The notes: generated by a model from the letters alone, not told the origin. A stretch of 64,000 nucleotides of DNA from an uncultured Maribacter sp. (GCA_947504045.1 CANNFY010000002.1:248001-312000), one strand, 5' to 3'; numbered from the stretch's first letter, positions 53,032 to 62,137 are shown. A program made the numbers and translations.

Positions 53032-54102
53032 ATGAATACATTTAAAAGGCTTCTAACTCAAATTCTTATTTGGTTATTTATCTGGTTATTATTTTGGGCG
53101 CAACAATATTTTAGCACCAATTTTATTAACGAAAATATATATGTTTATATAGCACAAATAGGACTACTAAATCTTTTAATTTATTACAATGTTCCTTTTT
53201 TCTTATTTCAAAAAAAATATGGATTGTTTTTGGTGATTTCTTTTGCCGCAATAGTTTTATTTACATACGCCTCCTATATACCTATTAAAAATACTCCTAT
53301 GCCATTTCCGGATGAATTTCCTAAACCGCCACGTATTGAAAATGAAAGATTTGCAGAAAGAATTGGAGAAAGAGTTAATGGTAGATCACATAGGCCACCA
53401 TCAAGATTACTTGCAAATGCAATGTTTTTAATATTAACCTATGTTATTGGTACTGTTATAGAATTTGTCTTTTATACTCACAAAAGAGAAGAAGAAATTA
53501 CAATTAATAAAAATGAAAATTTACAAACAGAATTAAAGCTTTTAAAGTCTCAAATAAATCCTCATTTTTTATTTAATTCTTTAAATAATATTTATGCACT
53601 ATCTGCTATAAATGTTACTAAAACGCAACAAAGTATAAGTTACTTATCTGATATGCTACGGTATGTTTTGTACGAGTGCGAAAGCCCCTTTGTTCCTCTT
53701 ACTAAAGAAATAACATATATTGAAGATTATATAAAATTATTTACGCTAAAAAGTAGTAAAACTTACCCTATAGAAACAAATTTTATGATTTCTGACAATA
53801 GCATTAATATTGCTCCAATGCTATTAATACCCTTTGTAGAAAATGCCTTTAAACACAGTAACATTGAAAAAATAAACAATACATTTATAAAAATTAATAT
53901 TACCACAAATAAAGATAGTATTAGCTTTAGAATAGAAAATTCTGTGGGTAAAAAAGAAGTTGTAAAAGATTCTGTTGGTGGTATTGGAGTAGAAAATGTA
54001 AAGAAAAGATTATCTATTTTATACCCTGAAAAACATAGTCTAGAAATTTACGAAAATGAAAATTTATTTAAAGTAGAACTTAATCTAAAATACAATGTTT
54101 AA
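53032..54102 (+). CDS. LytS-type membrane histidine kinase, second system
   Basis: I start at ATG 53032 (MNTFKRLLTQILIWLFIWLLFW); the frame also has ATG 52960, which would add an extra hydrophobic run. 356 residues: three to four membrane helices, a Pro/Arg-rich loop (FPDEFPKPPRIENERFAERIGERVNGRSHRPPSR, given as landmarks at about 85-118), the His motif QINPHFLFNSLNNIYA, N box LIPFVENAFKHS and GGIGVENVKKRL. It overlaps its regulator gene by 8 bp and is divergent from the EF-hand/YHYH series. Confidence 0.92.
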   Translation: MNTFKRLLTQILIWLFIWLLFWAQQYFSTNFINENIYVYIAQIGLLNLLIYYNVPFFLFQKKYGLFLVISFAAIVLFTYASYIPIKNTPMPFPDEFPKPPRIENERFAERIGERVNGRSHRPPSRLLANAMFLILTYVIGTVIEFVFYTHKREEEITINKNENLQTELKLLKSQINPHFLFNSLNNIYALSAINVTKTQQSISYLSDMLRYVLYECESPFVPLTKEITYIEDYIKLFTLKSSKTYPIETNFMISDNSINIAPMLLIPFVENAFKHSNIEKINNTFIKINITTNKDSISFRIENSVGKKEVVKDSVGGIGVENVKKRLSILYPEKHSLEIYENENLFKVELNLKYNV

Positions 54103-54763
54103 ATGTCTTATTATAGATGATGAGGAGTTGGCACGAGCTTTACTTAGTACCTATGTAGAAAAATTAGACTTTTTACAATTAATAGCAGAATTTGAAAACC
54201 CTTTAGATGCTTTAGAAACAATTAAAACGAATACTATTGATTTAATTTTCTTAGACATACAAATGCCCGAATTAAAAGGTACTGATTTTGCTAAAATGAT
54301 ACCTGCTACCACAAAAATAATATTTACTACAGCCTATTCCGAATATGCTTTACAAGGTTTTGAGCTTAATGCTTTAGATTATTTATTAAAACCAATAACA
54401 TTTGAGCGCTTTTTAAATGCCGTAAATAAATTACAGGCTAAAACTATAGCGCTTACGGATCAAACTATTACCGTAAAATCTGGATATGATTTACATAAAT
54501 TAAAACTTGTAGATATTACACATATAGAAAGTGATAGTGAATATGTAATTTTTTATACTCCAAATAAAAAAATTATGAGTCACCAAAGTCTAAAATCTTT
54601 AGAAAAATCTTTAGACTCTTCTATTTTTATGCGAGTACACCGGTCCTATATAATTAATAAAACAAAAGTTACCAGTTTAAAAGGGAGAGAATTATTACTT
54701 TCTGATATAAAAATTGCGGTGAGCGATTCTTACTATGAAAATGTAAAAAAAGAACTTTTCTAA
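54095..54763 (+). CDS. LytTR-type response regulator, second system
   Basis: 222 residues. Receiver with IIDDEE, Asp54 in LIFLDIQMPE, TTAY and LLKPI. LytTR domain (about 125-222) with VKSGYDLHKLKLVDITHIESDSEYVIFY and FMRVHRSYIINKTKV. Closely similar in plan to the regulator at 42645. It probably controls the EF-hand-YHYH-MORN-SCO1 genes that start on the other side of its kinase. Confidence 0.93.
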   Translation: MFKCLIIDDEELARALLSTYVEKLDFLQLIAEFENPLDALETIKTNTIDLIFLDIQMPELKGTDFAKMIPATTKIIFTTAYSEYALQGFELNALDYLLKPITFERFLNAVNKLQAKTIALTDQTITVKSGYDLHKLKLVDITHIESDSEYVIFYTPNKKIMSHQSLKSLEKSLDSSIFMRVHRSYIINKTKVTSLKGRELLLSDIKIAVSDSYYENVKKELF

Positions 54764-54765
54764 TT

Positions 54766-56067
54766 TTATTGCGGATTTTTTACCCTTATAGAACCTATTG
54801 TTACTACAAATAAAAAAAGTAAAGTTATATAGCTTATATAACTATAAGACCCCATAATAGAGTAACAATAGCTAAATAAACTAGGTGCAATAGCACTTGA
54901 CACTACTAAAAAACTCATAATTTTTCCTGTAATTGTTCCCAAATATTTTCTGCCATAATATTTAGGCCAAGTAACTGCATTAATAACAGTAAATAAGCCT
55001 CCCATAACCCCTATACCAACAATTATCATATAAATACCTACAGGTTTAGCAAGTAGTAACATACCAAACGAAGCTATAATACCGCTACCTAGCATAACAT
55101 ACAAGTATATTTTATGATGCACATAATCACTTAAAATATTACATAATGCAGATATTAAAACAGCAATAATTGAAATTGGTAAAAAAATAGCTATAGCCTC
55201 TGATTTTGAATAAGACTGTGTGTTAAATATAGACACCACATGAAAAGTAAAACCTGTGGAAAAAAAACTATGAAAACTTAACATTAAACCAAACATCCAA
55301 AAAGCTCTTGTGTTTTTAGCTTCTTGCAAGGTAAAATCTTTCTCCTCATTCTCTATTATTGTACTATTTTTTTGGGTACTAAAACCATCTGGCAATAACT
55401 TAAAATCTTCGGGCTTATTTCTGTAAAACTGTAAAATACAAAAACTAAAAAGCAATAAACATAACGCCATTATTTGCCAACTAATCTGCCAACCATTATC
55501 CGTAATAAGTTTATTTAATAAAATTGGAGAGCTAGAAAATCCTAAAGAAACCACAATACTACTAATAGAGTTTATTTTTCCTCTATTTTTTTTAAACCAT
55601 ATCATGATCATATTTCTAGATGCCATTGTTAAAATACCTTGGCCACTAAAACGTATTAAAAAAAATAAAAATGATATGGTTATAAAAGATATTAACCAAC
55701 TTGAAGAGTTAAAAAAATATTTAAAGGCAGCACTAATTTCTACAGAAAAAGATGCCAGTAATAATGCTATGCTTAGTAGTATTGCTGCAAAAAAAGCAAC
55801 ATATCTTGCTCCATAAGCATCAAACCATACTCCTGCTCTAGAAACTACCATAGAACTTAATAATGTACCAAGCATATATGCATTACTAAATTGGTTTCTA
55901 GATAAACCTAAAGCATTTTTTACGGGATCCGTAAAAACAGAAACACCTATTGTTTGTCCAGGAACACTTGCTAAAACACCTATTGTTCCAATAAAAAGAA
56001 CCACATAACCATAAAAAAAAGGAAATTTTTCTGGTTTTATAAATGAGTACTTATTGGGTTTTAGCAT
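54766..56067 (-). CDS. MFS transporter
   Basis: 433 residues with about 12 hydrophobic helices. MFS marks are YGYVVLFIGTIGVLASVPGQTIGVSVFTDPV in helix 1, AGVWFDAYGARY in the loop 2-3 position, and FWMFGLMLSFHSFF starting the second half. The long cytoplasmic loop between helices 6 and 7 is charged. The pattern is close to monocarboxylate/oxalate-type (OFA-like) carriers; the substrate is not known. Its stop is 2 bp from the convergent LytTR gene and no terminator is visible between. Confidence 0.88.
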   Translation of the reverse strand: MLKPNKYSFIKPEKFPFFYGYVVLFIGTIGVLASVPGQTIGVSVFTDPVKNALGLSRNQFSNAYMLGTLLSSMVVSRAGVWFDAYGARYVAFFAAILLSIALLLASFSVEISAAFKYFFNSSSWLISFITISFLFFLIRFSGQGILTMASRNMIMIWFKKNRGKINSISSIVVSLGFSSSPILLNKLITDNGWQISWQIMALCLLLFSFCILQFYRNKPEDFKLLPDGFSTQKNSTIIENEEKDFTLQEAKNTRAFWMFGLMLSFHSFFSTGFTFHVVSIFNTQSYSKSEAIAIFLPISIIAVLISALCNILSDYVHHKIYLYVMLGSGIIASFGMLLLAKPVGIYMIIVGIGVMGGLFTVINAVTWPKYYGRKYLGTITGKIMSFLVVSSAIAPSLFSYCYSIMGSYSYISYITLLFLFVVTIGSIRVKNPQ

Positions 56068-56328
56068 AAGTGTAAAATAATCTGAATTTAATAATTTATT
56101 ATGGTAACGAAACTACTTCTTTTTAATAAAAGAAAGTCTCTTTACCTAAGAATAAAATTATTATTTAATAGAACTACAATAAACGTATTAAAGGTGCCAA
56201 AATTACTAATGTATAGTAATTAAAAAATTAACAAAACAGAAGTCTAAAGAGTAAAAAATTAGCAAATTTATAACTATTAAATGTTATTTCGATTTCTAAA
56301 AATCTTATATATTTATCAAAATAATTTT

Positions 56329-56799
56329 ATGAAATACGTAACTGCTTTCTTTCTATTTTTTTTATTATTCTCTTGTGGTAACGAGACCAATAATTTTACT
56401 ATAACACCTGTAGATTATACTGCTCAGAATGAAGCTGAGATTGTTGCTTATTTAGAAAGCAACAACTTAGAAGCGCAAAAAACAGAATCTGGGTTGTACT
56501 ATATAATTAATACTGTTGGAGAAGGTGAAAACCCTACCGCAACTTCTGAAGTTACTGTAGAATACAAAGGGTATTTTACAGATGGTATTGTTTTTGATCA
56601 AAGTGATGATTCTAATGGAAGTACATTTAGATTAAACGAAGTAATTGCCGGATGGACAGAGGGAATTCCGTATTTTAATGAAGGTGGTGAAGGCGTTCTT
56701 TTAATACCATCACATTTAGCATACGGTAACAATACTATTGGCCCTATTTCTGCTGGTTCTGTATTACTATTTGATATAAGATTAATAGCTGTAAACTAA
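56329..56799 (+). CDS. FKBP-type peptidyl-prolyl isomerase lipoprotein
   Basis: ATG 56329 gives the lipoprotein signal MKYVTAFFLFFLLFSC (Cys16); an upstream ATG at 56281 would break it. 156 residues. The FKBP domain (about 50-156) has VTVEYKGYFTDGIVFDQS, FRLNEVIAGWTEGIPYFNEGGEGVLLIPSHLAYG and VLLFDIRLI. Aromatic pocket residues Tyr, Phe-Asp, Trp and Tyr are conserved, so it should be active. It assists folding in the periplasm. Confidence 0.93.
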   Translation: MKYVTAFFLFFLLFSCGNETNNFTITPVDYTAQNEAEIVAYLESNNLEAQKTESGLYYIINTVGEGENPTATSEVTVEYKGYFTDGIVFDQSDDSNGSTFRLNEVIAGWTEGIPYFNEGGEGVLLIPSHLAYGNNTIGPISAGSVLLFDIRLIAVN

Positions 56800-57134
56800 A
56801 TAGTAGCTTTAAGTTTTTTTATATAATTATTTACACAATTGTCTAATAATTTAGACTCCTCTAATTGTTTGTTTATTTTTTTTACATGAGTTTCGTTAAC
56901 ACTTATTGGCTGTTTTAACACCGTTTTTATATTTAAATAAGAAATATGAAGTAGTTCTATTTTAAATTTTATGTTTTCTAACTCTAAAAATAATTCACGT
57001 GTATTAGGTTCTAAATTGTAGCTGTTAAGCCTTTTTTTTAACTCTAAATTTTTCTTATGACTACGCTCTATTTTTACTAAATAACTACCTATACTTAAAA
57101 ATTGTTTTTCTTCAGCTACTTTATCCAAAATCAT
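56796..57134 (-). CDS. Small helical cytoplasmic protein of unknown function
   Basis: 112 residues, Lys/Leu rich, predicted all-helical with coiled-coil character (HKKNLELKKRLNSYNLEPNTRELFLELENIKFKIELL spread over 25-62). No signal, no recognised family. The stop overlaps the FKBP stop by 4 bp from the opposite strand. Confidence 0.6.
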   Translation of the reverse strand: MILDKVAEEKQFLSIGSYLVKIERSHKKNLELKKRLNSYNLEPNTRELFLELENIKFKIELLHISYLNIKTVLKQPISVNETHVKKINKQLEESKLLDNCVNNYIKKLKATI

Positions 57135-57285
57135 TTAAAAAAATTATAAATTACATATAACAAATGCAATTTATAATAAATGTACTATGAATGTTTACCT
57201 CGTAAAAACACTTAACTCACACATAATAAGCACGTAACAATTTATTAAAATTTAAAACTAAAAAAGTCTTAAAACAAACCTATTG

Positions 57286-57298
57286 TTAATAGTATTAA
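57286..57298. promoter_or_regulatory. Palindrome TTAATAGTATTAA upstream of hpf
   Basis: The identical 13 bases form the first operator-like site ahead of tetR (28886-28898). Here it lies 36 bp before the HPF-like start. The TetR-family protein at 28949, or another factor, might bind; an AT-rich chance match is possible. Confidence 0.25.
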
Positions 57299-57334
57299 AA
57301 GTTGTATCTTAATAAAAAAGAAATATAAATACTT

Positions 57335-57637
57335 ATGAATATAAATTTTGAATATGATGATGTTAAAGCCAGTAACCGTCTTGAGATTATGGCTGCCGAA
57401 AAATTACAAAAACTAATTGATAAGTTTGATTTTATTGTAAATATAGATGTGTTTTTTAAAACTGAGAATACCTCTGACCCTAACACTGGGTTTATCTGTA
57501 ACATTCGATTAAACACACCTGGAGCTACTTTGTTTTCAGAATCTAGCAATGCAAATTTTGAAACTTCAATTGCATATTCTATTACAGATTTAGAAAGGCA
57601 ACTCCAAAAAAGAAAGGCTAAAATGAAAACGCGCTAA
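57335..57637 (+). CDS. hpf: HPF/RaiA-family ribosome hibernation factor
   Basis: 100 residues. Begins MNINFEYDDVKASNRLEIMAAEKLQKLIDKF and continues with IVNIDVFFKTENTS and ICNIRLNTPGATLFSESSNANFETSIAYSITDLERQLQKRKAKM, the beta-alpha-beta-beta-beta-alpha plan of short HPF. It binds the 30S subunit and inactivates ribosomes in stationary phase. The stop codon lies inside the terminator stem. Confidence 0.9.
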   Translation: MNINFEYDDVKASNRLEIMAAEKLQKLIDKFDFIVNIDVFFKTENTSDPNTGFICNIRLNTPGATLFSESSNANFETSIAYSITDLERQLQKRKAKMKTR

Positions 57638-57653
57638 TTAGCGCGTTTTTTTT
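57628..57653 (+). terminator. Terminator embedding the hpf stop codon
   Basis: AACGCGCTAATTAGCGCGTT (57628-57647) is a perfect 20-bp palindrome followed by eight T. The TAA stop (57635-57637) sits near the centre, so the last codons form the left arm. Confidence 0.9.
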
Positions 57654-57674
57654 ATCTAATAAGTAAGTATACTA

Positions 57675-58097
57675 TTATTCTTCGTCTTGGAATTCGGTAT
57701 CTACAACAACTGTCTTAGAAAGACGACTAGAAAAAGGAGAAGTACTTAAATCTTTAATTAATTTTTTTCTTTTACGATCAGATATTTTCATTGTATCTAA
57801 AATTCCTTTTTTTGTATACGCGTCAACAATACGTTGTTTTTTTTGCTCTATACGTTCTTCAGGAGTATCAACATAGTCTGGCTCAAATTTAGACATTACC
57901 GTATATTTAGTAATCTTAATGTTACTAATACTTTCTTCTTGGTATTCTTTATTTTTTTCTAGTAGTGCTTCTTTTTCTAAAGCTTCTCTTTCTAAAGCTG
58001 CTTTCTTTAAAGAATCTTTGTCTTGTTTTTCTTGTGCAGATAAAGCACTTGTAGCAACAAGACATAAGCCTATTGCCCAATATTTAATAGTTTTCAT
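57675..58097 (-). CDS. Small secreted protein, paralogue A
   Basis: 140 residues. Signal peptide ending ATSALSAQ, then a Lys/Glu-rich helical stretch (about 22-55) and a C-terminal block FEPDYVDTPEERIEQKKQRIVDAYTKKGILDT, ISDRKRKKLIKDL, ending in acidic FQDEE. The same block order occurs in the gene 135 bp upstream (58232-58606). No known family; probably periplasmic. Confidence 0.75.
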   Translation of the reverse strand: MKTIKYWAIGLCLVATSALSAQEKQDKDSLKKAALEREALEKEALLEKNKEYQEESISNIKITKYTVMSKFEPDYVDTPEERIEQKKQRIVDAYTKKGILDTMKISDRKRKKLIKDLSTSPFSSRLSKTVVVDTEFQDEE

Positions 58098-58231
58098 ATG
58101 TAATCTCGTATAGTGTCTAGCATAAATTTAGCAAATTTATTTTTAAACAAATACTATAATAGATAACAAAAACTTTTTATCGATTTTTCTTCTTAGTTTA
58201 TCGATACTTATAAAATTATTGTAGTGTAGTG

Positions 58232-58606
58232 TTATTCTTGATCTTCAAACTTAATGTCTGCTACTCTAGATAAATCTTCGTAGAAATTTTTAGTAAAAAC
58301 TTTTTTTAGCAAACGCTTTCTTTTTCTTTCCGAAATAGATAAGGTATCTAAAATTTCTCTATTCCTTTTTTGGGTTACTTTATCTTCTTCTACAGTATCT
58401 AAATAGTCTGGCTCAAATTTAAAAATAGAAGAAGATTTTTCAGTTTCTTCTTCACTTTCTTTTACTTCTGATACATTACTTATAGCTTCTACCTCCCAGG
58501 TACTATCATTATCTTGACTGTACACAAAAAAAGAGAAAAAAAGAAAAGAAAAACTTAATTTACACTTTACGCCCCTTATCATTATATTTTTTTTCGAAAT
58601 ATACAA
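58232..58606 (-). CDS. Small secreted protein, paralogue B
   Basis: 124 residues; the real start may be Met9 (58582). Signal region LSFSFLFFSFFVYSQ, then an acidic Ser/Glu stretch and the block FEPDYLDTVEEDKVTQKRNREILDTLSISERKRKRLLKKV, ending FEDQE. Compared with paralogue A the FEPDYxDTxEE, ILDT, ISxRKRKxLxK and terminal acidic motifs are kept, while the N-terminal halves differ. Function is unknown. Confidence 0.7.
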   Translation of the reverse strand: MYISKKNIMIRGVKCKLSFSFLFFSFFVYSQDNDSTWEVEAISNVSEVKESEEETEKSSSIFKFEPDYLDTVEEDKVTQKRNREILDTLSISERKRKRLLKKVFTKNFYEDLSRVADIKFEDQE

Positions 58607-58637
58607 TATAAACTATAAAGTAAAAACCTTTTTAATT

Positions 58638-60614
58638 TTAGTAATCTAATAATTCTTTTAATACAAACTCAAATCTATTTTTTGGAAGATAATTTTGTTC
58701 TAAATGCGAGGCAAAAGGAATAGGAGTTTCTATACTTGCGACTCTTTTTATTGGCGCATCTAAATAAGTAAAACAATTTTCTGTTACTAAGGCTGCTATA
58801 TCGCTAGAAATACTTCCAAAAAGGCTATCTTCTTGTAAGATAATTAATCTTCCGGTTTTTTTAACAGATGCATAAATTGTTTGTATATCTAACGGTTTTA
58901 AAGTTCTTAAATCTATTAAATCCGCTTTAATATCTGGGTTATTTTTTAAGGTTTCTATAGCCCAATGTATGCCTAAACCATAAGATACAATAGTAATATC
59001 TTTTCCTTTTTGAAGTACATTAGCCTTACCAAAAGGGGTTGTATAATAATTTTCAGGAACATTTTGGGTAACCGTCCTATATAGTGCTTTATGCTCATAA
59101 AACAATACAGGGTTGGGATCGTTAATTGCTGTTGCTAGTAAACCTTTGGCATCTACCGGAAAAGCAGGATAAACCACTTTTAAGCCTGGCGTTTTAGTAA
59201 ACCAAGCTTCATTAGTTTGCGAATGAAAAGGACCTGCAGAAACACCTGCACCGCAAGGCATACGTATTACAACATCTGCTTTTTGCCCCCATCTATAATG
59301 AGATTTAGCTAAATAGTTTACTATAGGAGTAAATCCACTACTAACAAAATCTGCAAATTGAATTTCTACAATTGCTTTCATTTCATTAATAGATAAACCC
59401 ATTGCTGTAGAAATAATTGCAGATTCACAAATAGGTGTATTTCGTACTCTCTTTTTTCCAAATTGTTCTACAAAACCTTCGGTTACTTTAAAAACCCCTC
59501 CATATTTTGCTATGTCTTGTCCCATAATAATTAAATCATCATGAATTTCCATAGACTGTTTTAAACCTTCAGATATAGCATCAACAAACCTTATTTTTTT
59601 AAATTTATTACCTTTTGGAATTTCTTGGTAATAATATTTTTTAAAAACATCTGCCAACTCTTTTTCTAAAGAATAAGAGCTATTTTCAACCGCATTAAAG
59701 CTTCCCATTTGAAGCGTAATTTCTTGCTTTATTTTATCACTTATTTCTTTTCTAGTCTCTTTAGTAAGTATTTTATTTTCAATAAGATATTTTTCATAGG
59801 AACTAATAGGGTCTTTTAGTTTCCATTTTTCCAGTAATTTTTTTGGAACATACCCAACACCACTAGTTTCCTCATGTCCGCGAACCCTAAAGGTTTTAAA
59901 TTCTATTAAAATTGGTCTTGGGTTAGCTCTCATACTTTTGGCAAGGGCTTTAACCTTTGTAAACACAGACAGTATGTTATTACCATTTATAGAATAAGAC
60001 TCTATACCATAACCAATACCTTTATCTGCTATAGACTTACATTTATATTGTTGCTTTGTTGTTGTAGAAATTGCATACCCGTTATTTTCTACACAAAAAA
60101 GAACGGGTAATTTCCAAACTGCAGCTACATTTAAAGCCTCATGAAAATCACCTTCGCTAGTGCCACCTTCTCCAGAAAAAACCGCAGTAACTAGTTTTTC
60201 TTTTCTTATTTTATTTGCAAGTGCAATACCATCTGCAACCCCTAGTTGTGGCCCCAAATGAGATATCATACCTATAATTTTATGAGCCTTACTCCCAAAA
60301 TGAAAACTACGGTCTCTACCTTTTGTAAAACCACTTGTTTTTCCTTGCCATTGAGCAAACAACGTATCTAAAGGAACATTTCTTGACGTAAACACACCTA
60401 AATTTCTATGCATAGGTAGTATATACTCTTTATCTTTTAATGCCAAAGTAACTCCTACAGATATAGCTTCTTGTCCAATACCACTAAACCATTTAGAAAT
60501 TTTTCCTTGACGAAGAAGAACCAACATTTTTTCCTCTATTATCCTAGGTTTAAGCATTGCAATATATAATTGCAAATGCATTTCTTTGGTTATCTGATAT
60601 TTAGAGTAATTCAT
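58638..60614 (-). CDS. Fused E1 alpha/beta 2-oxoacid dehydrogenase (branched-chain type)
   Basis: 658 residues combining two subunits. The alpha part (about 1-330) has the thiamine-diphosphate motif GEGGTSEGDFHEALN...NN and HRNLGVFTSRN plus GRDRSFHFG. The beta part (about 340-658) has MGQDIAKYGGVFKVTEG, the ICESAIISTAMGL block, MPCGAGVSAGPFHSQ and ending VASIETPIPFASHLEQNYLP. It decarboxylates branched-chain or related 2-oxoacids and feeds E2. No E2 or E3 gene is adjacent, which is usual for this fused form in Bacteroidota. Confidence 0.93.
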   Translation of the reverse strand: MNYSKYQITKEMHLQLYIAMLKPRIIEEKMLVLLRQGKISKWFSGIGQEAISVGVTLALKDKEYILPMHRNLGVFTSRNVPLDTLFAQWQGKTSGFTKGRDRSFHFGSKAHKIIGMISHLGPQLGVADGIALANKIRKEKLVTAVFSGEGGTSEGDFHEALNVAAVWKLPVLFCVENNGYAISTTTKQQYKCKSIADKGIGYGIESYSINGNNILSVFTKVKALAKSMRANPRPILIEFKTFRVRGHEETSGVGYVPKKLLEKWKLKDPISSYEKYLIENKILTKETRKEISDKIKQEITLQMGSFNAVENSSYSLEKELADVFKKYYYQEIPKGNKFKKIRFVDAISEGLKQSMEIHDDLIIMGQDIAKYGGVFKVTEGFVEQFGKKRVRNTPICESAIISTAMGLSINEMKAIVEIQFADFVSSGFTPIVNYLAKSHYRWGQKADVVIRMPCGAGVSAGPFHSQTNEAWFTKTPGLKVVYPAFPVDAKGLLATAINDPNPVLFYEHKALYRTVTQNVPENYYTTPFGKANVLQKGKDITIVSYGLGIHWAIETLKNNPDIKADLIDLRTLKPLDIQTIYASVKKTGRLIILQEDSLFGSISSDIAALVTENCFTYLDAPIKRVASIETPIPFASHLEQNYLPKNRFEFVLKELLDY

Positions 60615-60745
60615 GCTTATAAAACAGAAAAAAATGATAATTAGTATAGCTAAATGTAATCAAAAAGAAACCTACCAACTGTAAAAATAGGATCTTTATA
60701 TAACTTATAATTTGTAATTTTGAAAGAACGATTAAAATGATATGT

Positions 60746-61696
60746 ATGAGTGCTATACCAAGTGTTAACTTAAAAGAGTTTGTTTCTGGAAACCAGAAAG
60801 AAAAAGAAAAGTTTATAAATGAAATAGGAAATGCTTTTGAGAATATAGGTTTTGTTGCCTTAAGTGGTCATTTTTTATCGGATGATTTAGTAGAAAAATT
60901 ATACGCAGAAATAAAAAACTTTTTTAACCTAGAGCAAGAAATTAAAGATGGTTATGAAATTGAAGGTATTGGTGGTCAAAGAGGCTATACCTCTTTTGGT
61001 AAAGAACATGCAAAAGGTAAAAAAGAAGGCGATTTAAAAGAGTTTTGGCATTTTGGTCAGTATGTAGAAGATAACCCTAGCTTAGAAGCAGAATACCCTT
61101 CTAATGTTATTGTTAAAGAGCTTAATGAGTTTAATATTGTAGGTAAAGAAACCTATAAAATGCTAGAAAAAACTGCTAAATATGTGCTTAGAGCTTTAGC
61201 ACTACATTTAAATTTAGAAGAAACTTATTTTGATGTATTTATAAAGAATGGAAATTCAATTTTAAGACCCATACACTACCCTCCTATTACTTCGGAACCT
61301 AAAAATGCTGTTAGAGCAGCTGCTCATGGCGATATTAATTTAATTACCCTACTTATGGGAGCACACGGCAAAGGACTACAAGTACAAAACCATGAAGGAG
61401 AATGGGTAGATGCAATTGCAAGACCAGACCAACTAATGATAAATGTTGGCGATATGTTATCTAGATTAACAAACAACAAACTAAAATCTACTATACACCA
61501 AGTGGTTAACCCTCCAAAAGAATTATGGGGAACATCTAGATACTCTATACCATTTTTTATGCATCCAATAAGCGAAATGCCTTTAAACTGTTTACCAAAT
61601 TGTATAGATGAAAATAACCCAAAACAATTTGAAGATATTACTGCTGGCGATTATTTACACGAAAGACTTATTGAATTAGGTTTAATAAAAAAATAA
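60746..61696 (+). CDS. Isopenicillin N synthase-like 2OG-Fe(II) oxygenase
   Basis: I prefer ATG 60746 (MSAIPSVNLKEF); ATG 60737 adds three residues. 316 residues. N-terminal DIOX_N-type region (FINEIGNAFENIGFVALSGH). Iron ligands His-x-Asp in AAHGDINLITLL and His in KSTIHQVVNP, with the oxoglutarate-binding Arg-x-Ser in SRYSIPFF. Substrate is unknown; members hydroxylate or desaturate small molecules. It is followed by the SUI1-like gene after 3 bp, an unusual companion. Confidence 0.9.
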   Translation: MSAIPSVNLKEFVSGNQKEKEKFINEIGNAFENIGFVALSGHFLSDDLVEKLYAEIKNFFNLEQEIKDGYEIEGIGGQRGYTSFGKEHAKGKKEGDLKEFWHFGQYVEDNPSLEAEYPSNVIVKELNEFNIVGKETYKMLEKTAKYVLRALALHLNLEETYFDVFIKNGNSILRPIHYPPITSEPKNAVRAAAHGDINLITLLMGAHGKGLQVQNHEGEWVDAIARPDQLMINVGDMLSRLTNNKLKSTIHQVVNPPKELWGTSRYSIPFFMHPISEMPLNCLPNCIDENNPKQFEDITAGDYLHERLIELGLIKK

Positions 61697-61699
61697 TAT

Positions 61700-62023
61700 A
61701 TGGATTTAAAAGACCAGTTAAAAAACCTTTTTCCAGAACATATACCCTCTGAAGAGCCCAAAAAAGAAAAAAGTGATATTTGGTTACAAGACACCCCTAT
61801 TATATGTAAATATGAAAAAAGAAAAGGGAAACCAATTACAATTTTAGAAGGGTATACAGGAGCCATTTCGGATTTTAAAAAACTTGCAAAAGAGTTAAAA
61901 ACTAAGCTAAGTGTTGGTGGTAGCTTTAAAGATGATAAAATTATAATACAAGGAGATTATAGAGATAAAATAATGAACATTCTGCAAGAAAAAGGCTTTA
62001 AAGTAAAACGTGTTGGAGGCTAA
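61700..62023 (+). CDS. SUI1/YciH-type translation initiation factor-like protein
   Basis: 107 residues. After a 45-residue acidic/basic leader, the eIF1-like domain (about 46-107) reads KRKGKPITILEGYTGAISDFKKLAKELKTKLSVGGSFKDDKIIIQGDYRDKIMNILQEKGFKVKRVGG, split here by landmarks: the GxxKDDxIxIQGD turn is the family hallmark. Bacterial homologues (YciH) affect start-site choice. It is co-transcribed with the oxygenase. Confidence 0.9.
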   Translation: MDLKDQLKNLFPEHIPSEEPKKEKSDIWLQDTPIICKYEKRKGKPITILEGYTGAISDFKKLAKELKTKLSVGGSFKDDKIIIQGDYRDKIMNILQEKGFKVKRVGG

Positions 62024-62137
62024 ATTTTAAATACGAAAACTGCCATACTAAAAGGTTGCGTATTTTTCTGTTAAATTTTTCATCTTGCTTTATTTTAAAC
62101 TGTACATTTATCTACTACAACCAAAACTAGACAAAAA

